DNA of 64,000 bases, taken from NCBI RefSeq assembly GCF_013409645.1, contig NZ_JACCBG010000001.1, forward strand, positions 3,408,001 to 3,472,000, in the 5' to 3' direction. Of the stretch, positions 51,813 to 60,100 are shown piece by piece. This DNA comes from Nocardioides panaciterrulae (GTDB lineage: Bacteria; Actinomycetota; Actinomycetes; Propionibacteriales; Nocardioidaceae). A program made the translations under genes and the position numbers. The notes beneath the pieces were generated by a model. The model searched no databases. It was not told where the DNA came from and worked only from the letters and a program-made list of their open reading frames with translations. Position 1 is the first letter of the stretch. The number at the start of each line of letters is the position of its first letter.

Positions 51813-54032
51813 TCAGCGGGCGGGGCCGGCCTCGGCCGGGCGCCCGGTCTCCTGCGACCCGTCGCCCGCCGACCGGTCCCGGGCGGGCAGCGCGATCCCG
51901 GTCTCGGCGATCTCGGTCAGCGTCGCGCCGAGGTGGTGCAGGTGCCGGATCACCGGGTCCTCGTCGCGGGCCGAGCGGTGGTCGCGGAAGAGCGCGACGT
52001 CGCTGCGGCGCAGCGGGTGCTCCGCCGCGGGGGCGCCGGCGCCCATGCCGGTGGCCAGCAGGGCGCTGACGGCGTCGGCGAGCGCGCGGGCGGCGGCCAC
52101 GGTGACGGCGGGGTCCTCGAGAGGGCGTCGCTGCGCCGCCTCGACCAGCGCGCGGCACTGGGTCACCGCGGTCACGTAGAGCCCCAGTCGCCGGCGGGTC
52201 CGCCGCGGCGAGTGCCCCAGCACCAGCGGCCGGGTCAGCGGCCGGGCGACCAGCGCGATCCGCCGCGCGCGGTCGTCGAGCGCCCGGACCAGCCCGTCGA
52301 GGTCGACGCGCTCGCCGTCGGCGAACTTCGCCACGCCCTCGAGCAGCTCGCGCAGCGACTCCAGCAGCTCCTGCCGCGCCGAGCGCACGGTGTCGCGGGT
52401 GGACAGCGGCGCCAGCACCATCGCGACGAGAACGCCGACCACCGCCCCCACCGCGGTCTCGCCGAGCCGCAGCTCCAGCAGCTGGTCGCTGAAGCTGCCG
52501 AGCACCGTGTAGAGCTGGCCCAGCAGGATCGTGATGAAGAACGTCATCGCGGCGTAGGAGATCTTCACCAGGTAGAACGCCATGAAGATCGATCCGAGGA
52601 TCGTGGCGAAGATCGCGACCTGGTTGCCCACGGTCAGGTGCGCGAGCAGCACCGCCGCGAACAGCCCCAGCAACGTGCCGCCGATCCGGGCCGAGCCCTT
52701 GATCATGGTCTCGGCGCGGGTGCCGGTGCCGGTGAACGTCACGAACGCCGCAATCACCGCCCAGTAGTAGCGGGTCGGCGAGAGCATCGTGCCCAGCCCG
52801 ATCGCGATCACCCCGGCGAGCGTCACCTGCACGGCCTGGCGGGTGGTCATCGAGAGCCGGCCCATCGGGTTCCAGCGGGCCGCACGCACCGGCACGTCGC
52901 GGCTGACGGCGGGCGCCCCCGGCAGGTTGCCGAAGACCAGTCCCACGGCGGCCTCGAACTCCTCCTCGCCCGGGTCGACCTCCGGCGGGTGGTCGACGGC
53001 GGCGTCGAAGCGCAGGAACTCCCGGACGCCGTACGCCAGGTGCCGTGCCGGCCACCAGTCCTCGTCGCCGGCCTCCCGCGCGGCGTCGGCCAGCCGGTCG
53101 AGCCGCTCGCTGGCCACGGCGGCGGCGTGGTCCCGGCGCCGGGCCAGGTGGTCGACCGTACGGCGCGCCTCGGCCACCAGCTCGTCGGAGGCGTCGCGCA
53201 GCGCCACGGTCGCGCCGGCGAACCGCTCCACCGCCTGCTGCATCTCCAGCGTGCGGCGGCGCAGCGCGGCCGCCGACCAGCCCTCCGGCAGCGCGCCCGG
53301 CTCGGCGGACCACGCCTCGGCCAGCAGCGCGGTCTCGGCCAGCGCGGCCTGCTGCCCGGCCAGCGAGCGCAGCGCCCGGCCGTGGGCCCGCGAGCCCAGG
53401 TCGGGGGCCTCGAGCAGGTCCACGCACTCGCGGGCCACCGCTCGCCCGCGCGCGAAGCAGGCGCCCAGCGTCGACTGCAGCACCCGGCGCGGATCGGTGT
53501 GGAAGACCGTCGAGCTCAGCACCCACACCCACGCCGTGGACACCACCGACGCGACCAGCAGCTCGGGCACCAGCCCCCAGCTGGCCTTCAGGAAGGTCGC
53601 GAAGAAGAAGCCCATCCAGGCCATGAACCCGTAGAAGAAGAAGTCGATGCCGAAGCGGCGCACCCAGACCGCGAGGAAGAGCGCGGCCGCGAAGCCGACC
53701 ACCTGCAGCAGCTGGTGCCCACCCGACAGCGTGCCCGGCACCAGCCCGACGGCCACAGCGAGCGGGAAGTACGCCGCTGTCCGGGCCGCCGCCGCCCGGG
53801 GCTTGGCGACCAGCGCGTTGGAGCACATCATCGCCACAACCGCGCCGAACATCGTGGTCGCGAACGCCACCGGTCCCGACCACCCGAGCAGCCACGCGAG
53901 CAGCAGCAGCACCGGCAGCGCCGTACCGACCGACGCCGTCGCGTTCAGCGCCTGCTTGAACCGGCCCATTCCCGGGTCCGAGGCGGCGATCCGGTCCCGG
54001 GTCTCCAACAGGATTCGACGGACCTCGGGCAC
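51813..54032 (-). CDS. FUSC-family membrane protein (second of two in the window)
   Basis: 739 residues with the same plan as the protein at 13627-15963: a first membrane block (about 25-170, ATTMFGAVVAMMCSNALV), a long helical cytoplasmic region, a second block with RYYWAVIAAFVTFTGTGTRA and FYLVKISYAAMTFFITILLG, and a C-terminal helical domain. The acidic linker of the other copy is absent. A GTG is the apparent start. It follows the lipase gene on the same strand after a 103-base gap. The export substrate is unknown. Confidence 0.85.
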   Translation of the reverse strand: MPEVRRILLETRDRIAASDPGMGRFKQALNATASVGTALPVLLLLAWLLGWSGPVAFATTMFGAVVAMMCSNALVAKPRAAAARTAAYFPLAVAVGLVPGTLSGGHQLLQVVGFAAALFLAVWVRRFGIDFFFYGFMAWMGFFFATFLKASWGLVPELLVASVVSTAWVWVLSSTVFHTDPRRVLQSTLGACFARGRAVARECVDLLEAPDLGSRAHGRALRSLAGQQAALAETALLAEAWSAEPGALPEGWSAAALRRRTLEMQQAVERFAGATVALRDASDELVAEARRTVDHLARRRDHAAAVASERLDRLADAAREAGDEDWWPARHLAYGVREFLRFDAAVDHPPEVDPGEEEFEAAVGLVFGNLPGAPAVSRDVPVRAARWNPMGRLSMTTRQAVQVTLAGVIAIGLGTMLSPTRYYWAVIAAFVTFTGTGTRAETMIKGSARIGGTLLGLFAAVLLAHLTVGNQVAIFATILGSIFMAFYLVKISYAAMTFFITILLGQLYTVLGSFSDQLLELRLGETAVGAVVGVLVAMVLAPLSTRDTVRSARQELLESLRELLEGVAKFADGERVDLDGLVRALDDRARRIALVARPLTRPLVLGHSPRRTRRRLGLYVTAVTQCRALVEAAQRRPLEDPAVTVAAARALADAVSALLATGMGAGAPAAEHPLRRSDVALFRDHRSARDEDPVIRHLHHLGATLTEIAETGIALPARDRSAGDGSQETGRPAEAGPAR

Positions 54033-54135
54033 GGTTCCGATGGTCCCAGACGGGCAAAGAACAGGCGAACCACGGCGCCCGCTCGCACCGGGTGGGCGAG
54101 CGAGCGCCGGCGGGCTCCGCCCCGCCCGGCCGGGG

Positions 54136-55398
54136 TCAGCTGCAGGTGCTCGGCGCCGGCGTACCGGCGAACCGCGCCGCCAGCCACGCCTCGGCCTGCG
54201 GGATGAACGCGGCCCCCGCGTCGCTGTGGTTGGCGCCCTGCAGCTCCACGGTGGAGACCGGCACGCCCTGGGCGCAGTACTCCGCGGCGAGCCTGGCCTG
54301 GTCGGCGGCGACCATCACGTCGTCGCCCTTCCCGTCGTGGTTGCCCCACAGCATGAACATCGGCGCGCCCGGGTGGCCCTTGGCCGAGCCCATCTTCAGC
54401 CGCTTCATGATCCGGTGGAAGGCAGGCACGGCCAGGAGGTGCTCGTAGCGCTTCTTCATCAGGTGCTTGATGGTGAGGTTGGGGAACTCCCCCGACATCT
54501 CGCCGATGCACTGGTGCGACTCGGTGCGCGCCACCTTGCGGCCCCACTTCGACAGGTAGTGGTCGAGGTTGAGCCCGTAGGCCCGGCTGATCCCGATCAT
54601 CGCGCCGGGGATCACGTCGGACCACTCGGGGGTGCCGTCGACGTAGGGCAGGTTGTGCCGCAGGTTGGCCGGGATCCCGCCGAGCGCGGTGCCGACCAGG
54701 TTCATCCGCGGGGCGCGGTGCGGCTGCAGCTCGCTGGCCCAGTCGGCGGCGATCGAGCCGCCGGAGTAGCCCATCATCCCGACCGGCGTGGCCCTCCGGT
54801 CGAGCTTCAGCGCCCGCAGCGTCGCCTCGATGCCGTCGAGCGTGCTCACGCCGGCCTCGCGGCCGGCGACCCAGTGCAGGTCCTGGTTCTCGAAGTCCGG
54901 CACGGTCACGATGTAGCCCTGGCCGGCCAGGCTGTTGACGGTGGCCTGCTCGAGGCCGGTCAGCTGCTGGTTGGCCGCGCCGGGGTCGCCGCCGCGCAGC
55001 GTGTAGGACGGGTCGCACTTGGCCGACAGCGCGTCATAGAAGGAGAGGTACGCCGCCACTCGGGGCGCCGTCGTGCCGGTGGCCGGCTCGACCACCGTGG
55101 TGACGGTCGCGACCGCGTGCCCCTGGGTGTCGGTCGTGCGGTAGAGGATCTGCTCGGCCGGCAGCGGGGTCTGGCCGGTGCTCGCGCCCAGGGTCACGTC
55201 GCGGGTCTTCAGCGGGGTCCCGGGCGCGATCTTCCGCAGCGGCTTGGCGCCGTCGTAGGTGTAGAACGGGTCCTTCGCGGGCCGCACCAGCCCGTCCGAG
55301 GCGGCGGCGGCCTCCGCCGGCGCACCGGTCGGTACGGCGGTGACGGTGGCCGCGACCGCGGCCGCCAGCAGGGCCAGGGCGGTGGATCGAAGACGCAC
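54136..55398 (-). CDS. Secreted lipase, LIP family
   Basis: 420 residues. The signal peptide is LRSTALALLAAAVAATVTA plus a cleavable AEAAAA region. The mature enzyme has the secretory-lipase layout: LYRTTDTQGHAVATVTTVV, GYIVTVPDFENQD, nucleophile Ser in GMMGYSGGSIAADWA, acid in MLWGNHDGKGDDV and His in LQGANHSDAG. Four Cys probably form disulfides. The GTG is preceded by AGGAGG. It would hydrolyse extracellular triacylglycerols or other esters. Confidence 0.88.
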   Translation of the reverse strand: MRLRSTALALLAAAVAATVTAVPTGAPAEAAAASDGLVRPAKDPFYTYDGAKPLRKIAPGTPLKTRDVTLGASTGQTPLPAEQILYRTTDTQGHAVATVTTVVEPATGTTAPRVAAYLSFYDALSAKCDPSYTLRGGDPGAANQQLTGLEQATVNSLAGQGYIVTVPDFENQDLHWVAGREAGVSTLDGIEATLRALKLDRRATPVGMMGYSGGSIAADWASELQPHRAPRMNLVGTALGGIPANLRHNLPYVDGTPEWSDVIPGAMIGISRAYGLNLDHYLSKWGRKVARTESHQCIGEMSGEFPNLTIKHLMKKRYEHLLAVPAFHRIMKRLKMGSAKGHPGAPMFMLWGNHDGKGDDVMVAADQARLAAEYCAQGVPVSTVELQGANHSDAGAAFIPQAEAWLAARFAGTPAPSTCS

Positions 55399-55465
55399 GG
55401 CGTTCCTCCTGCAGTTGATCCGGTCGCCCTACCAACGACGCTCGCGGCCGTTCGTCACGCGATCG

Positions 55466-55621
55466 CTAGCACACCTTCACGGCCAGCCAGCCGAGCATGG
55501 CGCCGACGATGCCGAGGATCACCACCTGCGGGCCCAGCCCGGGGCCGTCGTCGAGGACCAGGGCGGCGACGAGCAGGGTGACGGCCGCGCCGAGCGCCGA
55601 GGCGAGGATCTGGTTGCGCAT
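55466..55621 (-). CDS. Small membrane protein (51 residues)
   Basis: A short frame, MRNQILASALGAAVTLLVAA and on to GMLGWLAVKVC-like ending (AMLGWLAVKVC), with two hydrophobic helices separated by LDDGPGLGPQ. It lies between the lipase and the WYL regulator on the minus strand. The ribosome site is weak (CGGAACACCTG), and no homology is recognised, so it is supported by hydropathy and codon pattern only. Confidence 0.45.
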   Translation of the reverse strand: MRNQILASALGAAVTLLVAALVLDDGPGLGPQVVILGIVGAMLGWLAVKVC

Positions 55622-55773
55622 CAGGTGTTCCGTTCTGTGGTGGAGGGAAGGGGGTCGAGGCGAGGGCCGGGGCGCTCACCCGCAGGACAGCAGCCCCGCG
55701 GCCTGGTGGCGCGCCCGACGCTGTCACCCGGTTAGGCGGCGACGCTTCCTAGCCGGCTGACAGGGTGGCGCGC

Positions 55774-56742
55774 ATGCCGGACACCGCGACGCGCCTGCTC
55801 TCCCTGCTCCAGGGGGACCGCGACTGGACCGGCGGCGAGCTGGCCGAGCGGCTCGGGGTCAGCGGGCGCACGGTGCGCACCGACGTGGACCGGCTCCGGG
55901 AGCTGGGCTACGACGTGCGCGCGACCCCCGGCGTGGGTGGCTACCGGCTGGGGCACGGCGGCACCAGCCTGCCGCCGCTGCTGCTGGATCGCGACGAGGC
56001 GGTCGCGGTGGCGGTCGGCCTGCGCACCGGGGTGAACTGCATCATCGGCGGCATGGAGGAGACCTCCGTGCGGGCGCTGGCCAAGCTGGAGCGGGTGCTG
56101 CCCGCCCGGCTGCGCCAGCAGGTCCGCCTGCTCAACCGCTACACCGTCCCGCTGCCCAGCGCCCAGCCGGCGCCGGTGGTCGACCCCGCGGTGCTCACCG
56201 AGCTGGCGGGCCGCTGCGACCGGCGCGAGCGGGTGCGGTTCTGGTACGACGCCGCGCCGGCCGCCGAGGCCGAGGGCGACCGGGCGGCGCACGAGGTCGA
56301 GCCCCACCGGCTGCTCAGCCGCGGCCACCGGTGGTACCTGCTGGGCTTCGACGTCGCCGCCGACCGATGGGCGGCCTTCGAGGTGCACCGGCTGCACCCT
56401 CGGGTGCCGGCCGGTCCGCGGTTCGAGCCGCGCGACCCGCCCGGCGACGTCGAGGGCCAGCTCGCCGAGCTGCTGCCCCGCACCACCTGGCGGCACGAGG
56501 CGTCGGTGACGCTGCACGCGCCGGCGGCCGACGTGGCTCTGCTCTCCGCGGAGGGCGTGCTCGAGCCGATGGACGATCGCCGCTGCCGGGCGCGGATCGG
56601 CGGCGAGACGCTGACCGCGATCGCGCTGACCCTGGCCCGCCTCGGCGTCGACTTCACCGTGCACGACCCGCCGGAGCTGGTCGAGGCGGTGCGGCGGCTC
56701 GGCGAGCGGTTCGGCCGGGCGACGCAGGCCGACCCACGGTGA
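55774..56742 (+). CDS. WYL-domain transcriptional regulator (YafY family)
   Basis: 322 residues. The N-terminal winged helix reads LLSLLQGDRDWTGGELAERL followed by GVSGRTVRTDVDRLRELGYD. The WYL domain (about 150-235) has LLSRGHRWYLLGFDVAADRW with the Trp-Tyr-Leu box, and the C-terminal WCX extension follows. Such proteins bind nucleic acid or nucleotide ligands and often regulate DNA damage or defence genes. The nearest divergent gene is the small membrane protein at 55466. A GTG nine bases upstream is an alternative start. Confidence 0.88.
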   Translation: MPDTATRLLSLLQGDRDWTGGELAERLGVSGRTVRTDVDRLRELGYDVRATPGVGGYRLGHGGTSLPPLLLDRDEAVAVAVGLRTGVNCIIGGMEETSVRALAKLERVLPARLRQQVRLLNRYTVPLPSAQPAPVVDPAVLTELAGRCDRRERVRFWYDAAPAAEAEGDRAAHEVEPHRLLSRGHRWYLLGFDVAADRWAAFEVHRLHPRVPAGPRFEPRDPPGDVEGQLAELLPRTTWRHEASVTLHAPAADVALLSAEGVLEPMDDRRCRARIGGETLTAIALTLARLGVDFTVHDPPELVEAVRRLGERFGRATQADPR

Positions 56743-56792
56743 CCCGCGTCGGTTGGCCCGCAGCCCGGCCCGCAGCCCGGCCCGCGCCCCGG

Positions 56793-57173
56793 TCAGGCGT
56801 CGGAGCGCTCCGCCTCGCTGCGCAGGACGCAGAACTCGTTGCCCTCGGGATCTTGCAGCACGGCCCATCCGGTGCCGTCCGGGCGGCGCTGGTCGTCCCA
56901 CAGGGTGGCGCCGAGGTCCAGCAGCCGCGCCACCTCCTGGTCGCGCTGCTGCTGCTGCGGCTCCAGGCACAGGTGCAGCCGGTTCTTGGTCGCCTTGGGC
57001 TCGGGCACCCGGAGGAAGAGCAGGCTGCGCCCGCCCTCGACGTCGAAGCCGGCCTCGTCCGCGCCGGGGGCATCCTCGGGATCCATCGCGACGCCCAGCA
57101 CCCGGCTCCAGAAGAGCGCCAGGGCGTAGGGGTCGGCGCAGTCGATGCAGGTGTTGCGGATTCGCGAGGCCAT
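56793..57173 (-). CDS. VOC-family (glyoxalase-like) protein
   Basis: 126 residues with two beta-alpha-beta-beta-beta modules: RNTCIDCADPYALALFWSRV at the start and TGWAVLQDPEGNEFCVL at the end. Potential metal ligands His (LHLCLE) and Glu (NEFCVL) are present. Family members include antibiotic-binding proteins, epimerases and dioxygenases; nothing here narrows it. It is divergent from the membrane protein gene at 57253. Confidence 0.85.
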   Translation of the reverse strand: MASRIRNTCIDCADPYALALFWSRVLGVAMDPEDAPGADEAGFDVEGGRSLLFLRVPEPKATKNRLHLCLEPQQQQRDQEVARLLDLGATLWDDQRRPDGTGWAVLQDPEGNEFCVLRSEAERSDA

Positions 57174-57252
57174 CCCGGGAGTGTGGCGCCCCCGGGTCCG
57201 GGGCTCAAGGTGTTTGCGGTGCGCGGCACCCCCGCGCGTAAGGTCCGGGCCG

Positions 57253-57774
57253 ATGCCTGCTGAGGACCTCGACGTCGACCCGAAGCCCCGGAGCGTCCTC
57301 GCCGCCCTGCTGCGACCCACCGGCTTCCGGCTGCTGCTGCCCGGCGGCACGGTCCCCGGGATCGAGGCCGCGGCCCGGGACGCTGAGGTGCCCCGCAGCT
57401 ACCGGCTCACGGTCCGGGACGGGGTGCTGGTGCTGCGCTACTACGGCGGCGGCGGCATCTCGTCGCCGACCTGGTCGGTCAAGGGCCGCCTGGAGCAGAC
57501 CGGCGACGGGGTGCGCCTCGAGGGGCGGCTGCGCTACCTGCTCGACCGGCTGGCCACCGGGATGTTCGTGGTGTTCACGCTGTTCCTGTTCGGCGTCGCG
57601 GTGGTGCTGGCCATCCAGCGGGGACCGGGCGACAGCGACGTCCGGGGCGCCTTTCTCGCCGGTCTCGTGATGTCGGTCCCGACCGGTCTCCTGCTCTTCT
57701 TGATGCCGGGCGTCGCGGCGCGCCGGAGCGCCCGGGCCGCCGAGCTCCTGCACGGCGCGCTCCTGGGTGACTGA
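57253..57774 (+). CDS. Membrane protein of unknown function
   Basis: 173 residues. The N-terminal 110 residues are soluble with a beta pattern (SYRLTVRDGVLVLRYYGGGG, then TWSVKGRLEQTGDGVRLEGR). Two transmembrane helices follow (ATGMFVVFTLFLFGVAVVLA and AFLAGLVMSVPTGLLLFLM), and the chain ends in a short basic tail. No family is recognised. It converges on the broken SDR gene, with a hairpin between. Confidence 0.7.
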   Translation: MPAEDLDVDPKPRSVLAALLRPTGFRLLLPGGTVPGIEAAARDAEVPRSYRLTVRDGVLVLRYYGGGGISSPTWSVKGRLEQTGDGVRLEGRLRYLLDRLATGMFVVFTLFLFGVAVVLAIQRGPGDSDVRGAFLAGLVMSVPTGLLLFLMPGVAARRSARAAELLHGALLGD

Positions 57775-57821
57775 GCCGATGGGCGTCGCTTCCGTTTCAG
57801 GGCGGCGCTGGCACGACGGGG

Positions 57822-57842
57822 CGACCGGTAGCCGACCGGTCG
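57822..57842. terminator. Short hairpin between convergent genes
   Basis: CGACCGGT (57822-57829) pairs with ACCGGTCG (57835-57842) around AGCCG. It sits between the stops of the membrane protein and the SDR remnant, a likely weak bidirectional terminator. Confidence 0.55.
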
Positions 57843-57857
57843 TACTGCCCGCGCGGC

Positions 57858-58602
57858 TCAGCGTCGGAGCCGGAGGCCGGCAAGTCCGCCGTCGACCGTG
57901 AGCCCCACGCCCGTCGTCGAGCCCGCGGTCGGGCGAGCGAGATAGGCGATCGCCTCGGCGACCTCATCGGCGCCGACCAGCCGGCCGTGCGGCTGGCGGG
58001 CTTCCAGTGCCCTTCTCTCGGCGGCCGGGTCGTCCGCTCGGTCGAGCAGCCGACCCACCCACGGGGTGTTGGCGGTCCCGGGGCTGACCCAACAGACCCG
58101 GACCCCGTCGTGGACCAGGTCAGCCGCCATCGCTCGCGAGGCGGCGACCAGCGCGCCCTTGCTCGCGCTGTAGAGGACGCGATCCGGCAGCCCGACGTCC
58201 GCCGCCACCGACGCGGTGTTCACGATGACTGCCGACGGGGAACGACGCAGATGCGGGAGGGCCGCACGGCTGACTCGCACCATCCCGAGCAGGTTCACGT
58301 CGAGCACCCGGTGCCACTCGACGAGATCGTTGGTCTCCACGGTGCCCTGAGCACCGATCCCGGCGTTGTTGACCACCACGTCGAGCCGGCCGAGCCTGGC
58401 GACGACGGTCTGGACGGCGTCGGCGACGCCAGCCTCGTCCGTGACGTCCAGGGGCACCGAGGGTCCCCTCGGGAGCATCGCCCACTTCGAGGTCGAGCAC
58501 CGCGACGCTCGCCCCCAGCTCCTGCATCCGGACCGCGGTCGCCGCGCCGATGCCGGAGGCGCCCCCGGTGACGAGGGCCACCAGACCGCCGAGCTCACTC
58601 AC
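57858..58602 (-). pseudogene. Short-chain dehydrogenase gene with a frameshift
   Basis: The first 45 codons from the GTG at 58602 give LVALVTGGASGIGAATAVRM and VAVLDLEVGDAPEG. The reading frame then changes, and the rest continues in another frame as VPLDVTDEAGVADAVQTVV, VVNNAGIGAQGT, and catalytic LYSASKGALVAASRAM to a normal SDR end (TVDGGLAGLRLRR). The shift lies near 58455-58475, at the run GAGGGGACCCTCGG. Total length is one base over a multiple of three. Either the gene is inactive or the sequence has an indel error at this G-run. A GTGAGTGA overlap links it to the FAH remnant upstream. Confidence 0.85.
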
Positions 58603-58730
58603 CGGAGACCACCTCCTGACGCTGACGCCCCAGACCGTCGATGGCCAGCTCGACCACGTCGCCCTCGCCGAGGTAGGGAAAGCGGCCCGACAACGCCACG
58701 CCCTCCGGCGTCCCGGTCAACACGAGGAAC
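58595..58730 (-). pseudogene. 3' end of a fumarylacetoacetate hydrolase-family gene
   Basis: The last 40 or so codons read FLVLTGTPEGVALSGRFPYL and GEGDVVELAIDGLGRQRQ, the conserved C-terminus of FAH-family enzymes (TGTPEGV and the GD..E..IDGLG end). Upstream of about 58730 the homology stops abruptly, and the DNA instead reads as coding on the other strand. The catalytic core is gone, so it is a remnant. FAH plus SDR is a common pair in sugar-acid or aromatic degradation, which was probably the lost function. Confidence 0.75.
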
Positions 58731-59375
58731 TGCATCGGCATCAACGTCGACCTCACCAACACGGCCCCGCTGGTCCGCACCGGCGGCGCCACGCTGGACG
58801 TGAGCCTGCCGACGTGCGTGGCCTGGCGGCACGATCCGATCGGGAAGGACACCGACCCGCCCACTCACCTGGCGCTGTGCGGCGGCGACTCCGACAACGA
58901 CGGCTGGGACGACGAGGCCGACTGCGCGCCCTACGACTCCAGCATCAACCCCGGAGCCGTGGACGTACCCAACGACGGCATCGACCAGAACTGCGACGGC
59001 CACGACCTGGTCGTGGGCACCGGCGTCATCCAGGTCACGCTGCTGTGGAACAACGACGACGACCTGGACCTGCACGTCACCGACCCTGGCGGCACCCGCA
59101 TCTGGTATGGGAACACCGGGCCGACGGCCACCGGCGGCCGCCTGGACCGGGACGACAACGTCTTCGTGTGCGGCTACGACTCCGAGCCTGGCGGCGTGGA
59201 GAACACTGTGTGGGACGACGGCGCCAGCCCGTTGCACGGCACATACACGGTGGAGGTGTACGAGTATCACCGGTGCGCGGAGCCGGCGAACTGGACAGTC
59301 CAGATCCGCGTCGACGGCACACTGGTGAAGACAGAGAACGGATCGGGGTATGGCCGAGTCGAGTTCGACTACTGA
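58722..59375 (+). pseudogene. N-terminally truncated metal-binding-repeat / DUF2135-like protein
   Basis: The open frame reads inward from the breakpoint as NCIGINVDLTNTAPLVRTGG, with no start or signal peptide. It continues with a MopE-type calcium-binding stretch (GDSDNDGWDDEADCAPYDSS, INPGAVDVPNDGIDQNCDG). A DUF2135-like domain follows (IQVTLLWNNDDDLDLHVTDP, then GRLDRDDNVF), ending RVEFDY. The family is extracellular. A GTG at 58800 could start a 191-residue product, but that would lack a signal sequence. Truncation by a rearrangement is the better reading. Confidence 0.65.
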
Positions 59376-59697
59376 ACGGCCCCGCATGGCGGGCTGGGGA
59401 TGGCTGGCGCTGCTGGCCATCCCCGGCTGGCTGCTGTGGATCACCGGGGTGGGGTACAGCGTCGTGAAGACGTGCGTCGAGGGGACGGACACCGGGGTGC
59501 CCGCGAACACGCCCGCCGAGAAGCAGGTCTGCCACGACCAGGCACCTGCCGCCTTAGCGCCGTTCCGGGGCGTCCGGTTCGGCACCGACGCCCTGACCGG
59601 GGAATTCGTGGTCGGCGGCCTGATCGCTGCCGTCCTCTTCGCCGTCGTCGTGGTGCTCCTCGCCCGCCGCGCCGGTCGACGCCGCGTGCACACGTAG
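59350..59697 (+). CDS. Small two-helix membrane protein
   Basis: 115 residues with helices WGWLALLAIPGWLLWITGVG and FVVGGLIAAVLFAVVVVLLA around an external loop with two Cys (KTCVEGTDTG, KQVCHDQ), and a basic tail. The ATG lies inside the end of the preceding fragment (26-base overlap), so both arrived together. The family is not recognised. Confidence 0.6.
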   Translation: MAESSSTTERPRMAGWGWLALLAIPGWLLWITGVGYSVVKTCVEGTDTGVPANTPAEKQVCHDQAPAALAPFRGVRFGTDALTGEFVVGGLIAAVLFAVVVVLLARRAGRRRVHT

Positions 59698-60100
59698 CCA
59701 TAGCTCGAGACGGACCCGCAACTGCAGCGGCGGGTCGCCGGGGGCAAGCCCCTCGGCGCCCCGCCGTGGACGCGTGGTTGGTGCGCTCACGGGCGTCAGC
59801 GACCACAGTGGCCACCGTGCGCCCCGACGACGCGATTACATCAGCTGAGCAAAGTGACCTGCGTGCGGCTCAAAGTCTCCGGCGGCGGGCTGGCACTGGC
59901 AACTGTCCTCGGTGTTTGTTCGGTGCAGGATGGCCATGCGCGGGGCTGGCATGGGGCGCCATCTTGACCCTTGACTCGTGCCAGTTGCCTGCATGCCGCA
60001 GACGTAAGTGCCGGGACCGAGAGCCTTGCGCTTTGGGGTGTGTCAGCGTCCGGACATCGGCTGCTTGAGTGCGCTTCGGTCTCAATAGGGACACACCCAG
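59698..60100. other. 400-bp stretch without a recognisable gene
   Basis: I find no convincing coding frame, RNA gene or repeat. The composition is less GC-rich than elsewhere (for example GCGATTACATCAGCTGAGCA near 59830). GGGTGTGTC at 60036-60044 pairs with GACACACCC at 60090-60098 across 45 bases, which could serve as a weak terminator for the gene ending at 60101. It is probably part of the same decayed or foreign block as the fragments upstream. Confidence 0.6.

Noticed and set aside
59841..60100. Minus-strand frames covering the 400-bp gap before the gene at 60101
   Set aside because: No ribosome site, mixed composition with many Arg, His and Ser, and no homology. They read as chance.
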